Source: Micromonospora chokoriensis
Lineage (GTDB): Bacteria > Actinomycetota > Actinomycetes > Mycobacteriales > Micromonosporaceae
Assembly: GCF_000718555.1 (NCBI RefSeq)
Contig: NZ_JOAN01000025.1
Span: 1 to 64,000, forward strand
Direction: 5' to 3'
DNA: 64,000 nucleotides
In this document: one piece after another, positions 7,336-15,906 of the stretch
How positions within the stretch are numbered: position 1 is the stretch's first letter
How the letters are laid out: every line of letters starts with the position of its first letter
Program-made: the position numbers and the translations under genes
Notes under the pieces: model-generated
The model's database searches: none
What the model was told of the DNA's origin: nothing
Seen by the model: only the letters and a program-made list of their open reading frames with translations

Positions 7336-8697
7336 ATGACCTCCCACCCCCCAGCATCGGGGCCGCGTCCACCGAGGCCCCGGCTGTTCTCCCGATCATC
7401 CTGGCCCCAAGCCCGGCACCTGGCCGACGTGCTGCGTACCGAGACTGTCGGTGGCGCGCTGCTGCTGTCGGGGGCCGTGCTCGCGTTGATCTGGGCCAAC
7501 TCCCCGTGGTCCGACTCGTACACCCGGCTCGGCGATGTCGTGCCCTGGCCCGGCGGCGCGCCCTGGCACCTCGACCTGGACTTGGCCACCTGGGCGGCGG
7601 ACGGCCTGCTGGCGATCTTCTTCTTCGTGGTGGGCCTGGAGCTCAAACGGGAGTTCGTCGCCGGTGACCTGCGCGACCCGCGCCGGGCCGCGCTGCCCGT
7701 GGCGGCCGCACTCGGCGGGATGCTGCTGCCGGCGCTGATCTACGTGGTGGTCGTGCTGAGCGCCGGCGGGGAGGGCCTGCGCGGTTGGGCCATTCCGACC
7801 GCCACCGACATCGCTTTCGCGCTCGCCGTGCTCGCGGTGGTCAGCTCACATCTACCTCAGGGCCTGCGCGCATTCCTGCTCACCCTCGCCGTGGTCGACG
7901 ACCTGTTCGCGATCACCATCATCGCGATCTTCTACACCGCCGACTTCCAACTCGTCGCGCTGCTCGCCGCGTTGGCGCCGATCGGGCTCTTCGCGCTGCT
8001 GGTGCAGCGGGGGCGTACCTGGTGGTGGGCGCTGATCCCGCTCGCGGTCGCCGCCTGGACCCTGATGCACGCCTCGGGTGTGCATGCCACGGTGGCCGGT
8101 GTCCTGCTCGGCTTCACGGTCCCGGTGCTCGCCCGCCGGCAGGTGGGCGGCGACCAGCCGACCGCTGGCGACACGGTGGCGGGTGAGGGTGGGCTCGCCG
8201 CGCGTCTGGAGCACCGTTGGCGGCCGGTGTCGGCCGGATTCGCGGTGCCGGTCTTCGCCCTGTTCGCCGCCGGGGTCACCCTGCGCGGCACCGACCTGGG
8301 CGCCCTGCTCGGCGACCCGATCGTGATCGCCATCGTCGCCGCCCTGGTGCTCGGCAAGAGCATCGGCATCTTCGGCTCGACGTACCTGCTGGCCCGGTTC
8401 ACCCGCGCCGAACTGGACGAGGACATCACCTGGGTGGACCTGCTCGGGATCGCCCTGCTGGCCGGCGTCGGGTTCACCGTCTCGCTGCTCATCGGCGACC
8501 TGGCCTTCGGGGCCGGCAGCACCACCGACGACCGGGTCAAGGCGGCCGTGCTGCTCGGCTCGCTGATCTCCGCCGGGTTGGCCGCCACGGTGCTCGTCCG
8601 CCGCAACGCGGCGTACCGGAGGGTGGCGCAACGGGAGCGGCTGGACTCCGACGGCGACGGCGTACCCGACGTCTACCAGCACCCCGACGCCCGGTGA
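7336..8697 (+). CDS. nhaA: Na+/H+ antiporter NhaA
   Basis: 453 aa from ATG 7336 (GAGG about 9 nt upstream; an in-frame ATG at 7294 is less likely). It exchanges external H+ for cytoplasmic Na+ and controls sodium tolerance and pH. Family motifs are clear: GLELKREF after TM2, [22 protein letters not shown] with the paired Asp used for ion binding, GKSIGIF with the conserved Lys, and [15 protein letters not shown]. Oddly, the last 20 residues hold an acidic DSDGDGVPD segment like a calcium-binding thrombospondin-3 repeat, absent from E. coli NhaA (388 aa). It is transcribed alone. Confidence 0.95.
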   Translation: MTSHPPASGPRPPRPRLFSRSSWPQARHLADVLRTETVGGALLLSGAVLALIWANSPWSDSYTRLGDVVPWPGGAPWHLDLDLATWAADGLLAIFFFVVGLELKREFVAGDLRDPRRAALPVAAALGGMLLPALIYVVVVLSAGGEGLRGWAIPTATDIAFALAVLAVVSSHLPQGLRAFLLTLAVVDDLFAITIIAIFYTADFQLVALLAALAPIGLFALLVQRGRTWWWALIPLAVAAWTLMHASGVHATVAGVLLGFTVPVLARRQVGGDQPTAGDTVAGEGGLAARLEHRWRPVSAGFAVPVFALFAAGVTLRGTDLGALLGDPIVIAIVAALVLGKSIGIFGSTYLLARFTRAELDEDITWVDLLGIALLAGVGFTVSLLIGDLAFGAGSTTDDRVKAAVLLGSLISAGLAATVLVRRNAAYRRVAQRERLDSDGDGVPDVYQHPDAR

Positions 8698-8718
8698 ACG
8701 CGGCGGCGGGGCCTCGGG

Positions 8719-8916
8719 TCAGTGGCGACGCTCGGCGGGCGGCAGGTCCTCGGTCTCCTCGACCAGCGCCTCGGCCGCCGGCCCGGTGAGGTCGTCGCCC
8801 GGCACCGCCACCTCCTCGGCACGGTCCTGTTCGTCGGGCTTGCCCGCGGGCGTCGGCTCCGGAGCGGTGCCATCGCCGGCGAAGCCGTACTCGTTCGGTT
8901 CGTCGTGCCGCCTCAT
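8719..8916 (-). CDS. Small acidic protein of unknown function
   Basis: 65 aa from ATG 8916, which has GGGAGG 8 nt upstream. The product is very acidic and Pro/Glu-rich (EETEDLPPAERRH end), without transmembrane segment or recognised domain, and is probably disordered. Its start lies 4 bp beyond the stop of the small membrane protein gene, so it looks like the last gene of a three-gene operon (DUF1622, membrane protein, this one). The good ribosome site and coupling are the main support. Confidence 0.55.
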   Translation of the reverse strand: MRRHDEPNEYGFAGDGTAPEPTPAGKPDEQDRAEEVAVPGDDLTGPAAEALVEETEDLPPAERRH

Positions 8917-8920
8917 GTGG

Positions 8921-9244
8921 CTATCCTCCCGCTTTTCCCGTTTCACCTGTTGACGCCAACGGTAGGTGGTGATCGTGATCGGCGCAGGGTGCCGGGGATT
9001 GTCGCCCGGACCATGGTGGTGGGCTGCTCAGCGCCGCCCCGAGCAGCTGACGCAGGGCGATGATCGCCACCGCGCCGGCCAGGCCGTTCCACCCCGGATC
9101 GGCGGCGAGCCGGAGCAGACCGGCTGCGGTGAGCAGATCCAGCAACACCCGGACGGCCGTCCGCAGCGCCCCGGTGCTGAGCGCGGTGACCACACCGGTG
9201 ACCAGGGCCAGCGCGGTGACCGCCGTGACCAGAGCGCCCATCAC
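8921..9244 (-). CDS. Small multi-pass membrane protein
   Basis: 107 aa. The start GTG 9244 or ATG 9241 overlaps the DUF1622 stop codon (GTGATG), implying translational coupling. The first about 75 residues form three hydrophobic segments (ALVTAVTALALVTGVVTAL; VRVLLDLLTAAGLLRL; AGAVAIIALRQLLGAAL); the tail is polar with a CADHDHH cluster that could bind metal. I do not recognise a named family; the coupling suggests it works with the DUF1622 protein in the membrane. Confidence 0.6.
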   Translation of the reverse strand: MMGALVTAVTALALVTGVVTALSTGALRTAVRVLLDLLTAAGLLRLAADPGWNGLAGAVAIIALRQLLGAALSSPPPWSGRQSPAPCADHDHHLPLASTGETGKAGG

Positions 9245-9603
9245 GTCCGACGCTCCCCCTCGGCCACCTGACGCTGCTCCTGACGGATCTCGCGACCCAG
9301 GAAGTAGTTCAGAGCCGTTCGGATCGTCGCGATCGCGGCCAGTTGACCGATTTGCGCGAACGACGGGGACACCGCCGTACGCAGCACGTCGGCCGCCAAC
9401 TGGAATTCCAGGCCCAAGGTCAGAAAGCGACCCAGCGAGAGCCGAATCGGCGTGAAGCGAGCGGCGGTGCGGTGTCGCAGCCCCTCGACCACGAACCGCA
9501 CCGCCGCCCAGACCGCGCCAACGAAGATCACCAGTGCGCCGGCCACCTCCACCACGGCAACCAGCACCTGGTCGCCGTGGCGCAACAACTCGGCCGGCTC
9601 CAC
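9241..9603 (-). CDS. DUF1622 family membrane protein
   Basis: 120 aa. Predicted TM1 about 12-34 (VAVVEVAGALVIFVGAVWAAV), then an amphipathic loop, TM2 around SLGRFLTLGLEFQLAADVL, and TM3 near IGQLAAIATIRTALNYFLGREI, which is the DUF1622 signature region (RLxLgrxLxLgLEFxLAADIL followed by ATIRTxLNYFLxREI). Function is unknown in the family. Overlaps the next small membrane protein gene and lies about 37 bp from the GDT1 gene, all leftward, though upstream of it there is a GDT1 stop, so a shared transcript with GDT1 is plausible. Confidence 0.85.
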   Translation of the reverse strand: MEPAELLRHGDQVLVAVVEVAGALVIFVGAVWAAVRFVVEGLRHRTAARFTPIRLSLGRFLTLGLEFQLAADVLRTAVSPSFAQIGQLAAIATIRTALNYFLGREIRQEQRQVAEGERRT

Positions 9604-9640
9604 CCCGGGCCGTTACCCGGCATCGGGGCAGCTAGTCGGC

Positions 9641-10228
9641 TCAGGTCAGCTCGTTCACCGCCTCCAGGATCAACCAGAGACCGGAGATGGCGAAGAGGAT
9701 CGCGGCGCCGTACCTGATCGTCTTCTCCGGCAGTCGGCGACCGAGCATCCGGCCGACCAGGATGGCCAACGCGTCCGCCGCCACCATGCCGATGGTCGAG
9801 CCGAGCCAGGTGCCGAACCAGCCGTACTTGGTGGCGAGCGTGATCGTGGCGAGCATCGTCTTGTCGCCCAACTCGGCGAGGAAGAACGCCACCGACACCG
9901 CCACGATCGCGGTCTTGCTGGTCTTCTCCGCCTTGCGCTTCTCCTCCTCGGTGAGCTTGTCGCCGCGCAGCGTCCACGCGCCGAAACCGAGGAACGCCAC
10001 GCCGGCCACCAGGGAGATCCAGTCGGTCGGCAACACCGCCCCGAGACCCACGCCGATCGCGACCGACGCCAGGTGCACCACCGCCGTGGCGACCGTGATG
10101 CCGATCAACACGGGGATCGGTTTGAACCGCGTGGCGAAGGTCAGCGCCATCAGCTGGGACTTGTCCCCCAGCTCGGCGACGAAGATGACGCCGAAGCTGA
10201 TGACCAGCGCGGCGAAAAATCCCTCCAT
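9641..10228 (-). CDS. GDT1/TMEM165 (UPF0016) cation transporter, probable Mn2+ exporter
   Basis: 195 aa from ATG 10228 (GGAAGGA 5-6 nt upstream); a GTG at 10246 is a weaker start. Two inverted halves each carry the family motif E-L-G-D-K-S/T (FVAELGDKSQLM near 19 and FLAELGDKTMLA near 120), the cation site. Between them lies a charged cytoplasmic loop (EEEKRKAEKTSK). The family exports Mn2+ or exchanges Ca2+/Mn2+ for H+. A yybP-ykoY manganese riboswitch directly upstream makes a Mn2+ role very likely. Together with TerC (44335) and Mn catalase (37831) the window has three manganese-linked genes. Confidence 0.92.
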   Translation of the reverse strand: MEGFFAALVISFGVIFVAELGDKSQLMALTFATRFKPIPVLIGITVATAVVHLASVAIGVGLGAVLPTDWISLVAGVAFLGFGAWTLRGDKLTEEEKRKAEKTSKTAIVAVSVAFFLAELGDKTMLATITLATKYGWFGTWLGSTIGMVAADALAILVGRMLGRRLPEKTIRYGAAILFAISGLWLILEAVNELT

Positions 10229-10249
10229 GACGTCCTTCCCGTTCACGCC

Positions 10250-10395
10250 GGGAGGAGGTACAGGGGTGCCCTCGACCCGGCTGCAACAGCCTGAGTCGAA
10301 GGTCTCGCCCGCCCCGGAAGAACCGGGGCCGCGTGGCCGGATGCGGAACGCACCAGTATGTCGACCACGACATTGGGGGCTACTCCCCTTCGCGT
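10250..10395 (-). ncRNA. yybP-ykoY manganese riboswitch
   Basis: Minus strand carries the two invariant blocks of this class: GGGGAGTAGCC (10388-10378) and GAGACCTTCGACTC (10305-10292), separated by a variable stem. Downstream, CCTCCTCCCGG and CGGGAAGG (10258-10234) can form a hairpin that hides the ribosome site of the GDT1 gene, so control may be translational; the ligand-bound state should free it. Exact ends are approximate. Mn2+ sensing and linkage to UPF0016 genes are established for this class. Confidence 0.88.
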
Positions 10396-10445
10396 GATCA
10401 GCCTATCGGATCACCGCCCCGCCAGGTCGAGTCGGGTGAACAGGC

Positions 10446-11411
10446 TCACCGGGCCCGCGCCAGCGTGACGCCGAAGAGCACGTCCGGGTCGGTCCAGAAC
10501 TCCGCCGTGGCGAAGCCCGCCGTGGCCAGCTCCGCGGCGATCCCCTCCGGGTGGAACTTCGCCGAGACCTCGGTGCGCAGCTCCTCCCCCGCCGCGAAGT
10601 CGACGGTCAGGCCCAGCACCCGCACGCTCATCGGCCGGGTCGCCCGCAACCGCATCTCGATCCACTCGCGCTCGGCATCCCAGCGGGCGACGTGCGCGAA
10701 GGCCGCCGGGTCGAAGTCGGCGCCCAACTCCCGGTTGATCACGTGCAGCACGTTGCGGTTGAACTCGGCGGTGACCCCGGCCGCGTCGTCGTACGCGGGC
10801 ACGATCACCGACGGATCCTTCACCAGGTCGGTGCCGAGCAACAGCCAGTCACCGACCTCCAGCGCGGCCCGCATCGCCGTCAGGAACTCGGCCCGCTCGG
10901 CGGGCAGCAGATTGCCGATCGTGCCGCCGAGGAACACCACAAGCCGGCGACCGCCGGTGGGCAGCCGGTCCAGTTGCCGGGTGAAGTCCCCCACGATGCC
11001 CCGGACCCGCAGGCGCGGATAGTCGGCGGCGATCTGGGCGGTGGACCCGCGCAGCGCACTCACCGACACATCGAGCGGGACGAACGTGCCCAGCCCACCC
11101 CGACGCGTGAAGGCATCCAGCAGCAGCCGGGTCTTCTCCGACGAGCCGGAACCCAACTCGATCAGCGTCTTGGCCCCGGTCAACGCCGCGATATCGGGGG
11201 CGTGCGCGGCCAGCACGGCCCGCTCAGCCCGGGTCGGGTAGTACTCCGCGAGTCGGGTGATCTCCTCGAACAGCTCGCTGCCCCGGGCGTCGTAGAACCA
11301 CTTCGGCGGCAGCCACTTCTGCTCGGCGCTCAGCCCGGCCCGGACGTCGTCGCGCAGGCCGCGCTCCAGGTCACCCTCTTCGAGGTAGATCTCCAGGGGT
11401 TCCGCGGTCAT
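10446..11411 (-). CDS. egtD: L-histidine N-alpha-methyltransferase EgtD
   Basis: 321 aa from ATG 11411 (AGAGGTGA upstream). Trimethylates histidine with S-adenosylmethionine to hercynine, the first step specific to ergothioneine. It has the SAM motif IELGSGSSEKTRLLL (near 88), KWFYDARGSELFEEIT near the N-terminus, LGGTIGNLLP, and the histidine-binding YDD-N-x-NVLHVINRELGADF region. Last gene of egtABCD; 48 bp beyond egtC. Confidence 0.96.
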   Translation of the reverse strand: MTAEPLEIYLEEGDLERGLRDDVRAGLSAEQKWLPPKWFYDARGSELFEEITRLAEYYPTRAERAVLAAHAPDIAALTGAKTLIELGSGSSEKTRLLLDAFTRRGGLGTFVPLDVSVSALRGSTAQIAADYPRLRVRGIVGDFTRQLDRLPTGGRRLVVFLGGTIGNLLPAERAEFLTAMRAALEVGDWLLLGTDLVKDPSVIVPAYDDAAGVTAEFNRNVLHVINRELGADFDPAAFAHVARWDAEREWIEMRLRATRPMSVRVLGLTVDFAAGEELRTEVSAKFHPEGIAAELATAGFATAEFWTDPDVLFGVTLARAR

Positions 11412-11459
11412 CGGTTCACCTCTCTGCTCGATCAACGTTGCGTGCCCGCCCGGCGCGGC

Positions 11460-12206
11460 TCACCGGGTTGGCAGTGGACATGTCCGCACCTCGCCCGCGG
11501 TGGCGACGACGAGGTGCCCCTCCGGCACCGACCGCCACCCGGGATCGTCGTCGTACGGCTCGGAGGCGAGCAGCACCGAACCCGGTGCCTCGCGGACCGA
11601 CAACGCGTGCCCCGCCACGCTGGCCACCACCCGGTGCCCGTCGGTGAGCAGCAGGTTGAGCCGCGACCCCGGCGCGGCGGCGGCGACGTCGGCCACCGTC
11701 CGTCCCACCGCCGCAGCCGGGTCGATGCCAGCGCGCAACCGATGCCGCACCAGCGCCCAGAGCAGCGCCGAGTCGGTGGCGGCGTCCAGAGTGAGCAGGT
11801 CACGCACTGGCAGACCGGCGGCGAGCGGCACCACGGCGTCCGGCCAGCCGCGGACCACACCGTTGTGGCTGAACAGCCACCGCCCCTCGGCGAAGGGCGC
11901 CGCGGCACCGTCGAGCACCGCCATCCCGACCGTGGCCGAGCGCACCGCCGCCACCACCGCCCCGCTGCGGGTCACCGCCGCGAGCTGGGCGATGGTCGGG
12001 TCACTCCAGATCGGCTGTGCCCTCCGGTAGCGCACCGGCTCACCCTCGCCCGGATACCAGCCGACGCCGAACCCGTCGGCGTTGATCGTGCCGCCGCCAC
12101 GCATGTCGCGGGGCGCCCAGGACTGCCGCACCAGCGAGTGCGGAGGGTCGAACAGCACCTCGGCCAGGGTGACCGGCGGCCCCAGGTAGGCCAGGTGGCG
12201 ACACAT
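11460..12206 (-). CDS. egtC: Gamma-glutamyl hercynylcysteine S-oxide hydrolase EgtC
   Basis: 248 aa, ATG 12206 with GGGGG upstream. Removes the glutamate from gamma-glutamyl-hercynylcysteine sulfoxide. It belongs to the class-II glutamine amidotransferase fold; Met removal exposes the catalytic Cys2 (MCRHLAYLG). Other matches are NADGFGVGWY (near 43) and FSHNGVVRGWP. It lies 43 bp beyond egtB and precedes egtD. Confidence 0.95.
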   Translation of the reverse strand: MCRHLAYLGPPVTLAEVLFDPPHSLVRQSWAPRDMRGGGTINADGFGVGWYPGEGEPVRYRRAQPIWSDPTIAQLAAVTRSGAVVAAVRSATVGMAVLDGAAAPFAEGRWLFSHNGVVRGWPDAVVPLAAGLPVRDLLTLDAATDSALLWALVRHRLRAGIDPAAAVGRTVADVAAAAPGSRLNLLLTDGHRVVASVAGHALSVREAPGSVLLASEPYDDDPGWRSVPEGHLVVATAGEVRTCPLPTR

Positions 12207-12249
12207 CAGCGCCCCCGACCCACCACCGGGCCGCCGGTCCTGGCGCGAC

Positions 12250-13740
12250 TCACCGGTACGACTCGTCCGGTCGCACGTCGCGGGCACAGCGGAAACCGCT
12301 GAAGATCTGCCGGCGGATCGGATAGTCCCAGTTGCGGAAGGTGCCCCGACAGGCCGACCGGTCGGTGCCGAACGAGCCACCGCGCAGCACCCGGTAGTCG
12401 TCGCCGAAGAAGACCTCCGAGTATTCGCGGTAGGGGAACGCGGCGAAGCCGGGATGCCCGTCGAACGTGCTCGACGTCCACTCCCAGACGTCACCGATGA
12501 GCTGGTGCACGCCCAACGGCGAGGCGCCGGCCGGGTACGCGCCCACCGGCGCCGGCCACAGATGGCGCTGGTCGAGGTTGGCGTGCGCCTCGGTCGGGTC
12601 GTCGTCCCCCCAGGGGTAACGGCGCGAGCGCCCGGTCGTCGGATCCCACCGGGCCGCCTTCTCCCACTCCGCCTCGGTCGGCAGCCGCTTGCCGGCCCAC
12701 GCCGCGTACGCCTGCGCCTCGTAGAAGCACACATGCACCACCGGCTCGTCGGCGCGGACCCGAGCCTGCTGACCGAAGCGCCGATACGACCATTCGTCGC
12801 CGTCTCGACGCCAGTGCATCGGCGCGCTGAGCTGCTCCTGCACCCGGTGGGCCCAGCCGGCCGGGCTCCACCAGCGCTGCTCGGTGTAGCCGCCGTCGGC
12901 GATGAAGGCGGCGTACTGGCCATTGGTCACCGGAGCGGCGTCGATGGCGTACGCGGGGAGGTCCACGCGGTGCGCCGGGCGTTCATTGTCCAGCGCCCAC
13001 GGGTCGGTGTCGGTGCCCATGGTGAACTCGCCGGCCGGCACCAGCACCTCCGTGCCGACCCGGACCGACGGCTCGGGCGGCGCCGGGGCGTGCAGCACCG
13101 CCGGCCCCGAGCGCAGTTGGTGGGTAGCGAGCATGGTCTCGTCGTGCTGCTGCTCGTGCTGCACGATCATTCCGAACGCGAACCCGTCGGCGACCAGCGG
13201 CCGCTCGGTGAAGGCCACCGCGTCGAGCAGGTCGTGCACCTTGTCCCGGACGGTGGCCAGGTAGGCGCGCGCCTCGGCGGGCGGCAACAGGGGCAGCGCG
13301 GGGCGGTCCCGACGCGGCTGCTTGAACGCGTCGTACAGCTCGTCGATGTCACACCGGACCGGCTCGCGGCCCCCGACGTCACGGACCAACCAGAGCTCCT
13401 CCTGGTTACCGACATGGGCGAGGTCCCAGACCAGCGGCGACATCAGCGGTGAGTGCTGACGCGTCAGATCAGCGTCGTCGACCACCTCGGTCAGCAACGT
13501 GGTGCGAGCCCGGGCCCGCGCCAACTCCCCCGCGATGCGGTCGCGCAACTGCTCCCCGTCGAGACGGCCCTCCGTTCGCGACTGCGCGGCTCGCAACCCC
13601 GACTCACTCCTCGCGCTCACTGGGCCGCCCTCCGTTCGCGACTGCGAGGCTCGCAACCCCGACTCACTCCTCGCGCTCACTGGGCCGCCCTCCGTTCGCG
13701 ACTGCGAGGCTCGCAACCCCGGCTCACTCCTCGCGCTCAC
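12250..13740 (-). CDS. egtB: Ergothioneine biosynthesis protein EgtB with repeated N-terminus
   Basis: 496 aa from GTG 13740. Iron-dependent enzyme joining gamma-glutamylcysteine (from EgtA) to hercynine with O2, giving the sulfoxide. The DinB-like N-terminal domain has iron ligands in LAHVGNQEE and HEQQHDE (H-x3-H-x-E); the C-terminal FGE-sulfatase domain has RLPTEAEWEKAAR, GDVWEWTSS and RGGSFGTDRSACRGTFRNWD. The GTG overlaps the egtA stop (GTGA) and has AGGAG 8 nt upstream. The first about 57 residues are three copies of a 20-aa unit, (V/M)SARSE(S/P)GLRA(S/A)QSRTEG, not part of the enzyme; family similarity begins near residue 60 (GEQLRDRIAGEL). Confidence 0.95.
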   Translation of the reverse strand: MSARSEPGLRASQSRTEGGPVSARSESGLRASQSRTEGGPVSARSESGLRAAQSRTEGRLDGEQLRDRIAGELARARARTTLLTEVVDDADLTRQHSPLMSPLVWDLAHVGNQEELWLVRDVGGREPVRCDIDELYDAFKQPRRDRPALPLLPPAEARAYLATVRDKVHDLLDAVAFTERPLVADGFAFGMIVQHEQQHDETMLATHQLRSGPAVLHAPAPPEPSVRVGTEVLVPAGEFTMGTDTDPWALDNERPAHRVDLPAYAIDAAPVTNGQYAAFIADGGYTEQRWWSPAGWAHRVQEQLSAPMHWRRDGDEWSYRRFGQQARVRADEPVVHVCFYEAQAYAAWAGKRLPTEAEWEKAARWDPTTGRSRRYPWGDDDPTEAHANLDQRHLWPAPVGAYPAGASPLGVHQLIGDVWEWTSSTFDGHPGFAAFPYREYSEVFFGDDYRVLRGGSFGTDRSACRGTFRNWDYPIRRQIFSGFRCARDVRPDESYR

Positions 13741-13743
13741 TGG
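13567..13743. repeat. Three tandem 60-bp repeats in the egtB 5' end
   Basis: Units begin at 13567, 13627 and 13687 with an exact 60-bp period and only one or two differences each (for example GCGCGG against GCGAGG, CGACTC against CGGCTC). The third copy ends at the egtA/egtB junction and contains the egtA stop codon and the egtB GTG. Because 60 is a multiple of 3 the repeat is read through in frame. Each unit in itself has GTG and a GCGAGGAGTGAG stretch on the minus strand. No similar sequence is present elsewhere in the window. Confidence 0.95.
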
Positions 13744-14969
13744 TCTCTCCTCTCTGTGGCGGCCAGCCGCCGTCGTACCCCCCGCTGGATCTCGTCGTGC
13801 GTGCCGGCCGGCAGCTCCAGTCGGGGCAGGGTGGTCAGGGCCAGGTCGAGCAGGGCCGTCGCGGCGGCGGCCAGCGCCGGGTCGGCCAGGCCGTGCCGGG
13901 CGGCGGCCGACCAGCGGTGCGCCACCGGTGCGGCGATCGTGGACGACTCGCGCACGGTGCCCGGACCGCTGAAGAGGGCGGTCAGCACCGCCAGCGGCAG
14001 CCGCCAGTCCCGACCGGGTTGGGCGTCCAGGTAGCGCAGCTCCAGGTAGCCGCGTGGGCGCACCGGCGGGAACAGGGTGCTGACGTGGTAGTCGAGGTCA
14101 TCGGTGGTGGGTGGTTGCGGCAGCGCGCCGTCGAGCCAGTCGGCGAAGGTCACGCCGGGCGGCGCGGCCCAGTCTGTGGTGCGTCGGCGTAGGCAGAGCA
14201 GCGGCGCGGCGAGCACGTAGCTGATCCAACTCGCCCTCGGATCGTCGTCGGCGCGACCCGGCGACCAGACCGGGCGGGTGCGGGCCGGGTCGATGGCCAG
14301 CCAGGCGGCCATCCGGGCGGAGGCCCAACCGGTACGCCGCCCGGCGTGTCGAGCGGCGGAGGCGAACGCCGCGAGCAGCGGGGGCCCGACCGCGTGGGCC
14401 GCGGCCCAGCGGTCCGCGACCTGGTCCGGCTCACCGGCGTCGAGGCAGACCTGCAGGCCGGCGGTGCTGTACATCATGGTGCGGCCGGCCGGGCCGTGCC
14501 GGTCGAAGGCGCCACGCATCGCGCGGTAGCGGGGGGTCTCCACCACCGGGCGAGGCCGTCGGTGAGGGTCGATGCCGCTGCGGCCGAGGATCAGGCCGGC
14601 GGCGGCCAGCAGGTCGGTGACCTGGGCGATGTCGGCCTCGGTGGCGCGAATCAACGCGGCGACCGAGGGGCGGGGCGGGGTGGAGATCTCCAATTGGCCA
14701 CCCGGCTCCAGGGTGACCATGCCGCCATGTCGTAGCGGCTCGGCCGGGCTGGTGGCATCCAGCGTGGCGGGGCTGTGCCGCCCCAGCGCCGCCCGCAGCC
14801 GCGCCGCGTCGACGGGGCGGGCGGGATCGGCGGCGTCGTGCACGGTCCATTCCAGTTCGACGCCGGTGTGGGTCGGTGGGCCGGTCTTGAAGCAGATCCG
14901 GGCGAGGTGTCGGCCTGCGGCTGCGGATTCGCGCAGGATGGCGCTGCGGTCCAGGTCTGGTGACGTCAC
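13737..14969 (-). CDS. egtA: Glutamate-cysteine ligase EgtA
   Basis: 410 aa from GTG 14969 (a TTG at 14972 is an alternative; GAGGGGG lies 8-11 nt upstream). Makes gamma-glutamylcysteine for EgtB. Features of the GCS2 family: GVELEWTVHD near 38 (ATP/glutamate site), GGQLEISTPP near 90, MMYSTAGLQVCLDAG near 165, and YLELRYLDAQPG near 310. First gene of the leftward egtABCD operon; the stop overlaps the egtB start by 4 nt. No egtE (lyase) is adjacent, as often in actinobacteria. Confidence 0.94.
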   Translation of the reverse strand: MTSPDLDRSAILRESAAAGRHLARICFKTGPPTHTGVELEWTVHDAADPARPVDAARLRAALGRHSPATLDATSPAEPLRHGGMVTLEPGGQLEISTPPRPSVAALIRATEADIAQVTDLLAAAGLILGRSGIDPHRRPRPVVETPRYRAMRGAFDRHGPAGRTMMYSTAGLQVCLDAGEPDQVADRWAAAHAVGPPLLAAFASAARHAGRRTGWASARMAAWLAIDPARTRPVWSPGRADDDPRASWISYVLAAPLLCLRRRTTDWAAPPGVTFADWLDGALPQPPTTDDLDYHVSTLFPPVRPRGYLELRYLDAQPGRDWRLPLAVLTALFSGPGTVRESSTIAAPVAHRWSAAARHGLADPALAAAATALLDLALTTLPRLELPAGTHDEIQRGVRRRLAATERRDQ

Positions 14970-15128
14970 CAAGGGTCAGGCCCCCTCTCTGCGTGCCGGC
15001 TCCGGCACACTGTGCCACCGTAAACCCACCCACCGACACCGTCGGGGGCGTGCACGGCGCCACCAACCTCTGTCTAACAGACGAATTTCCGATGCAGGGC
15101 GGAACCAAACCGCTCCAGCCGCCGACGT

Positions 15129-15890
15129 TCAGCCGGCGGCGGAGTGGCCCGGTCGCGGCGGTGACGGCGGGACCTTCGCCGATGCGGACGGCTTGGCCTT
15201 CGCCGACTCGGAGGTCTTCCCCTTCGCCGACTCGGTCGGCTTCGCCTCGGGCACCAGCCGCTGGCAGTACGCCTCGACCTCAGCGGGGCCGCCGGCGGCG
15301 GTCACCAGCCGCTGGAAGGCCGGCGTGCGCAGCGCCTTCTCCCGTTGATCGGGCTTCTTGGCCCGCCACGCGCGACACAGGCCGTGCACCTGGCTGGCGG
15401 GCGGGATGGCCGGTGGCGTGGCGGTGACCGGCGACGGCGCTCCAGGCGACAGAGTGCCGGGGGCCACCGACCGACCGGGCTCCTCGGAGCCGGGTACGCC
15501 CTGGTGGGGCTCGGGTGACGTGCGCGACGGCGTCGGTGGCACCGGGTCTGGCCGATCCCGGGTGACCGCGGCGACGGCGGCCCCCGCGGTGGCGGTAGCC
15601 GCCAGCGCGCCGATCCAGGCCACCGCGCCGGTGGTCACCCGGCGACGGCGTGGCCGGCGCGGCACGACCGGCGTCGGGTCGGCCCGGGCGGCTCGGAACG
15701 CGGTCAGCGCGGCCTCCTCGCCGGCCAACTCCCCCGGGCGGGCGGGGGCGGCAGCAGCGGCGAGCAACGCGGCCACCGGCTCGGCTGTGGGCACGGTGGA
15801 GGTGGGGCGGCCCTGATCCAGCCGGGCGTCGTGGGCCGAGTCGAGCAGCCGTTCGGTGTCGGCCTGGTCGGCCCGCCGGAACGGGTTCAT
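15129..15890 (-). CDS. Membrane-anchored partner of the ECF sigma factor (possible anti-sigma)
   Basis: 253 aa from ATG 15890 (AGGGGA upstream). The N-terminal ~100 residues are cytoplasmic (MNPFRRADQADTERLLDSAHDARLD), then a basic stretch (RRPRRRRVTTG), one TM (GAVAWIGALAATATAGAAVAAV), a long Pro/Ser/Thr linker, a small conserved-looking domain (VHGLCRAWRAKKPDQREKALRTPAFQRLVTAAGG) and a tail with repeated SAK/SAKAK units. It is 16 bp downstream of the sigma gene, the usual place for an anti-sigma factor, but no zinc-binding HxxxCxxC motif is visible, so that role is inferred from position and topology. Confidence 0.7.
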   Translation of the reverse strand: MNPFRRADQADTERLLDSAHDARLDQGRPTSTVPTAEPVAALLAAAAAPARPGELAGEEAALTAFRAARADPTPVVPRRPRRRRVTTGAVAWIGALAATATAGAAVAAVTRDRPDPVPPTPSRTSPEPHQGVPGSEEPGRSVAPGTLSPGAPSPVTATPPAIPPASQVHGLCRAWRAKKPDQREKALRTPAFQRLVTAAGGPAEVEAYCQRLVPEAKPTESAKGKTSESAKAKPSASAKVPPSPPRPGHSAAG

Positions 15891-15906
15891 CGGGAGTCCC
15901 CTCATG

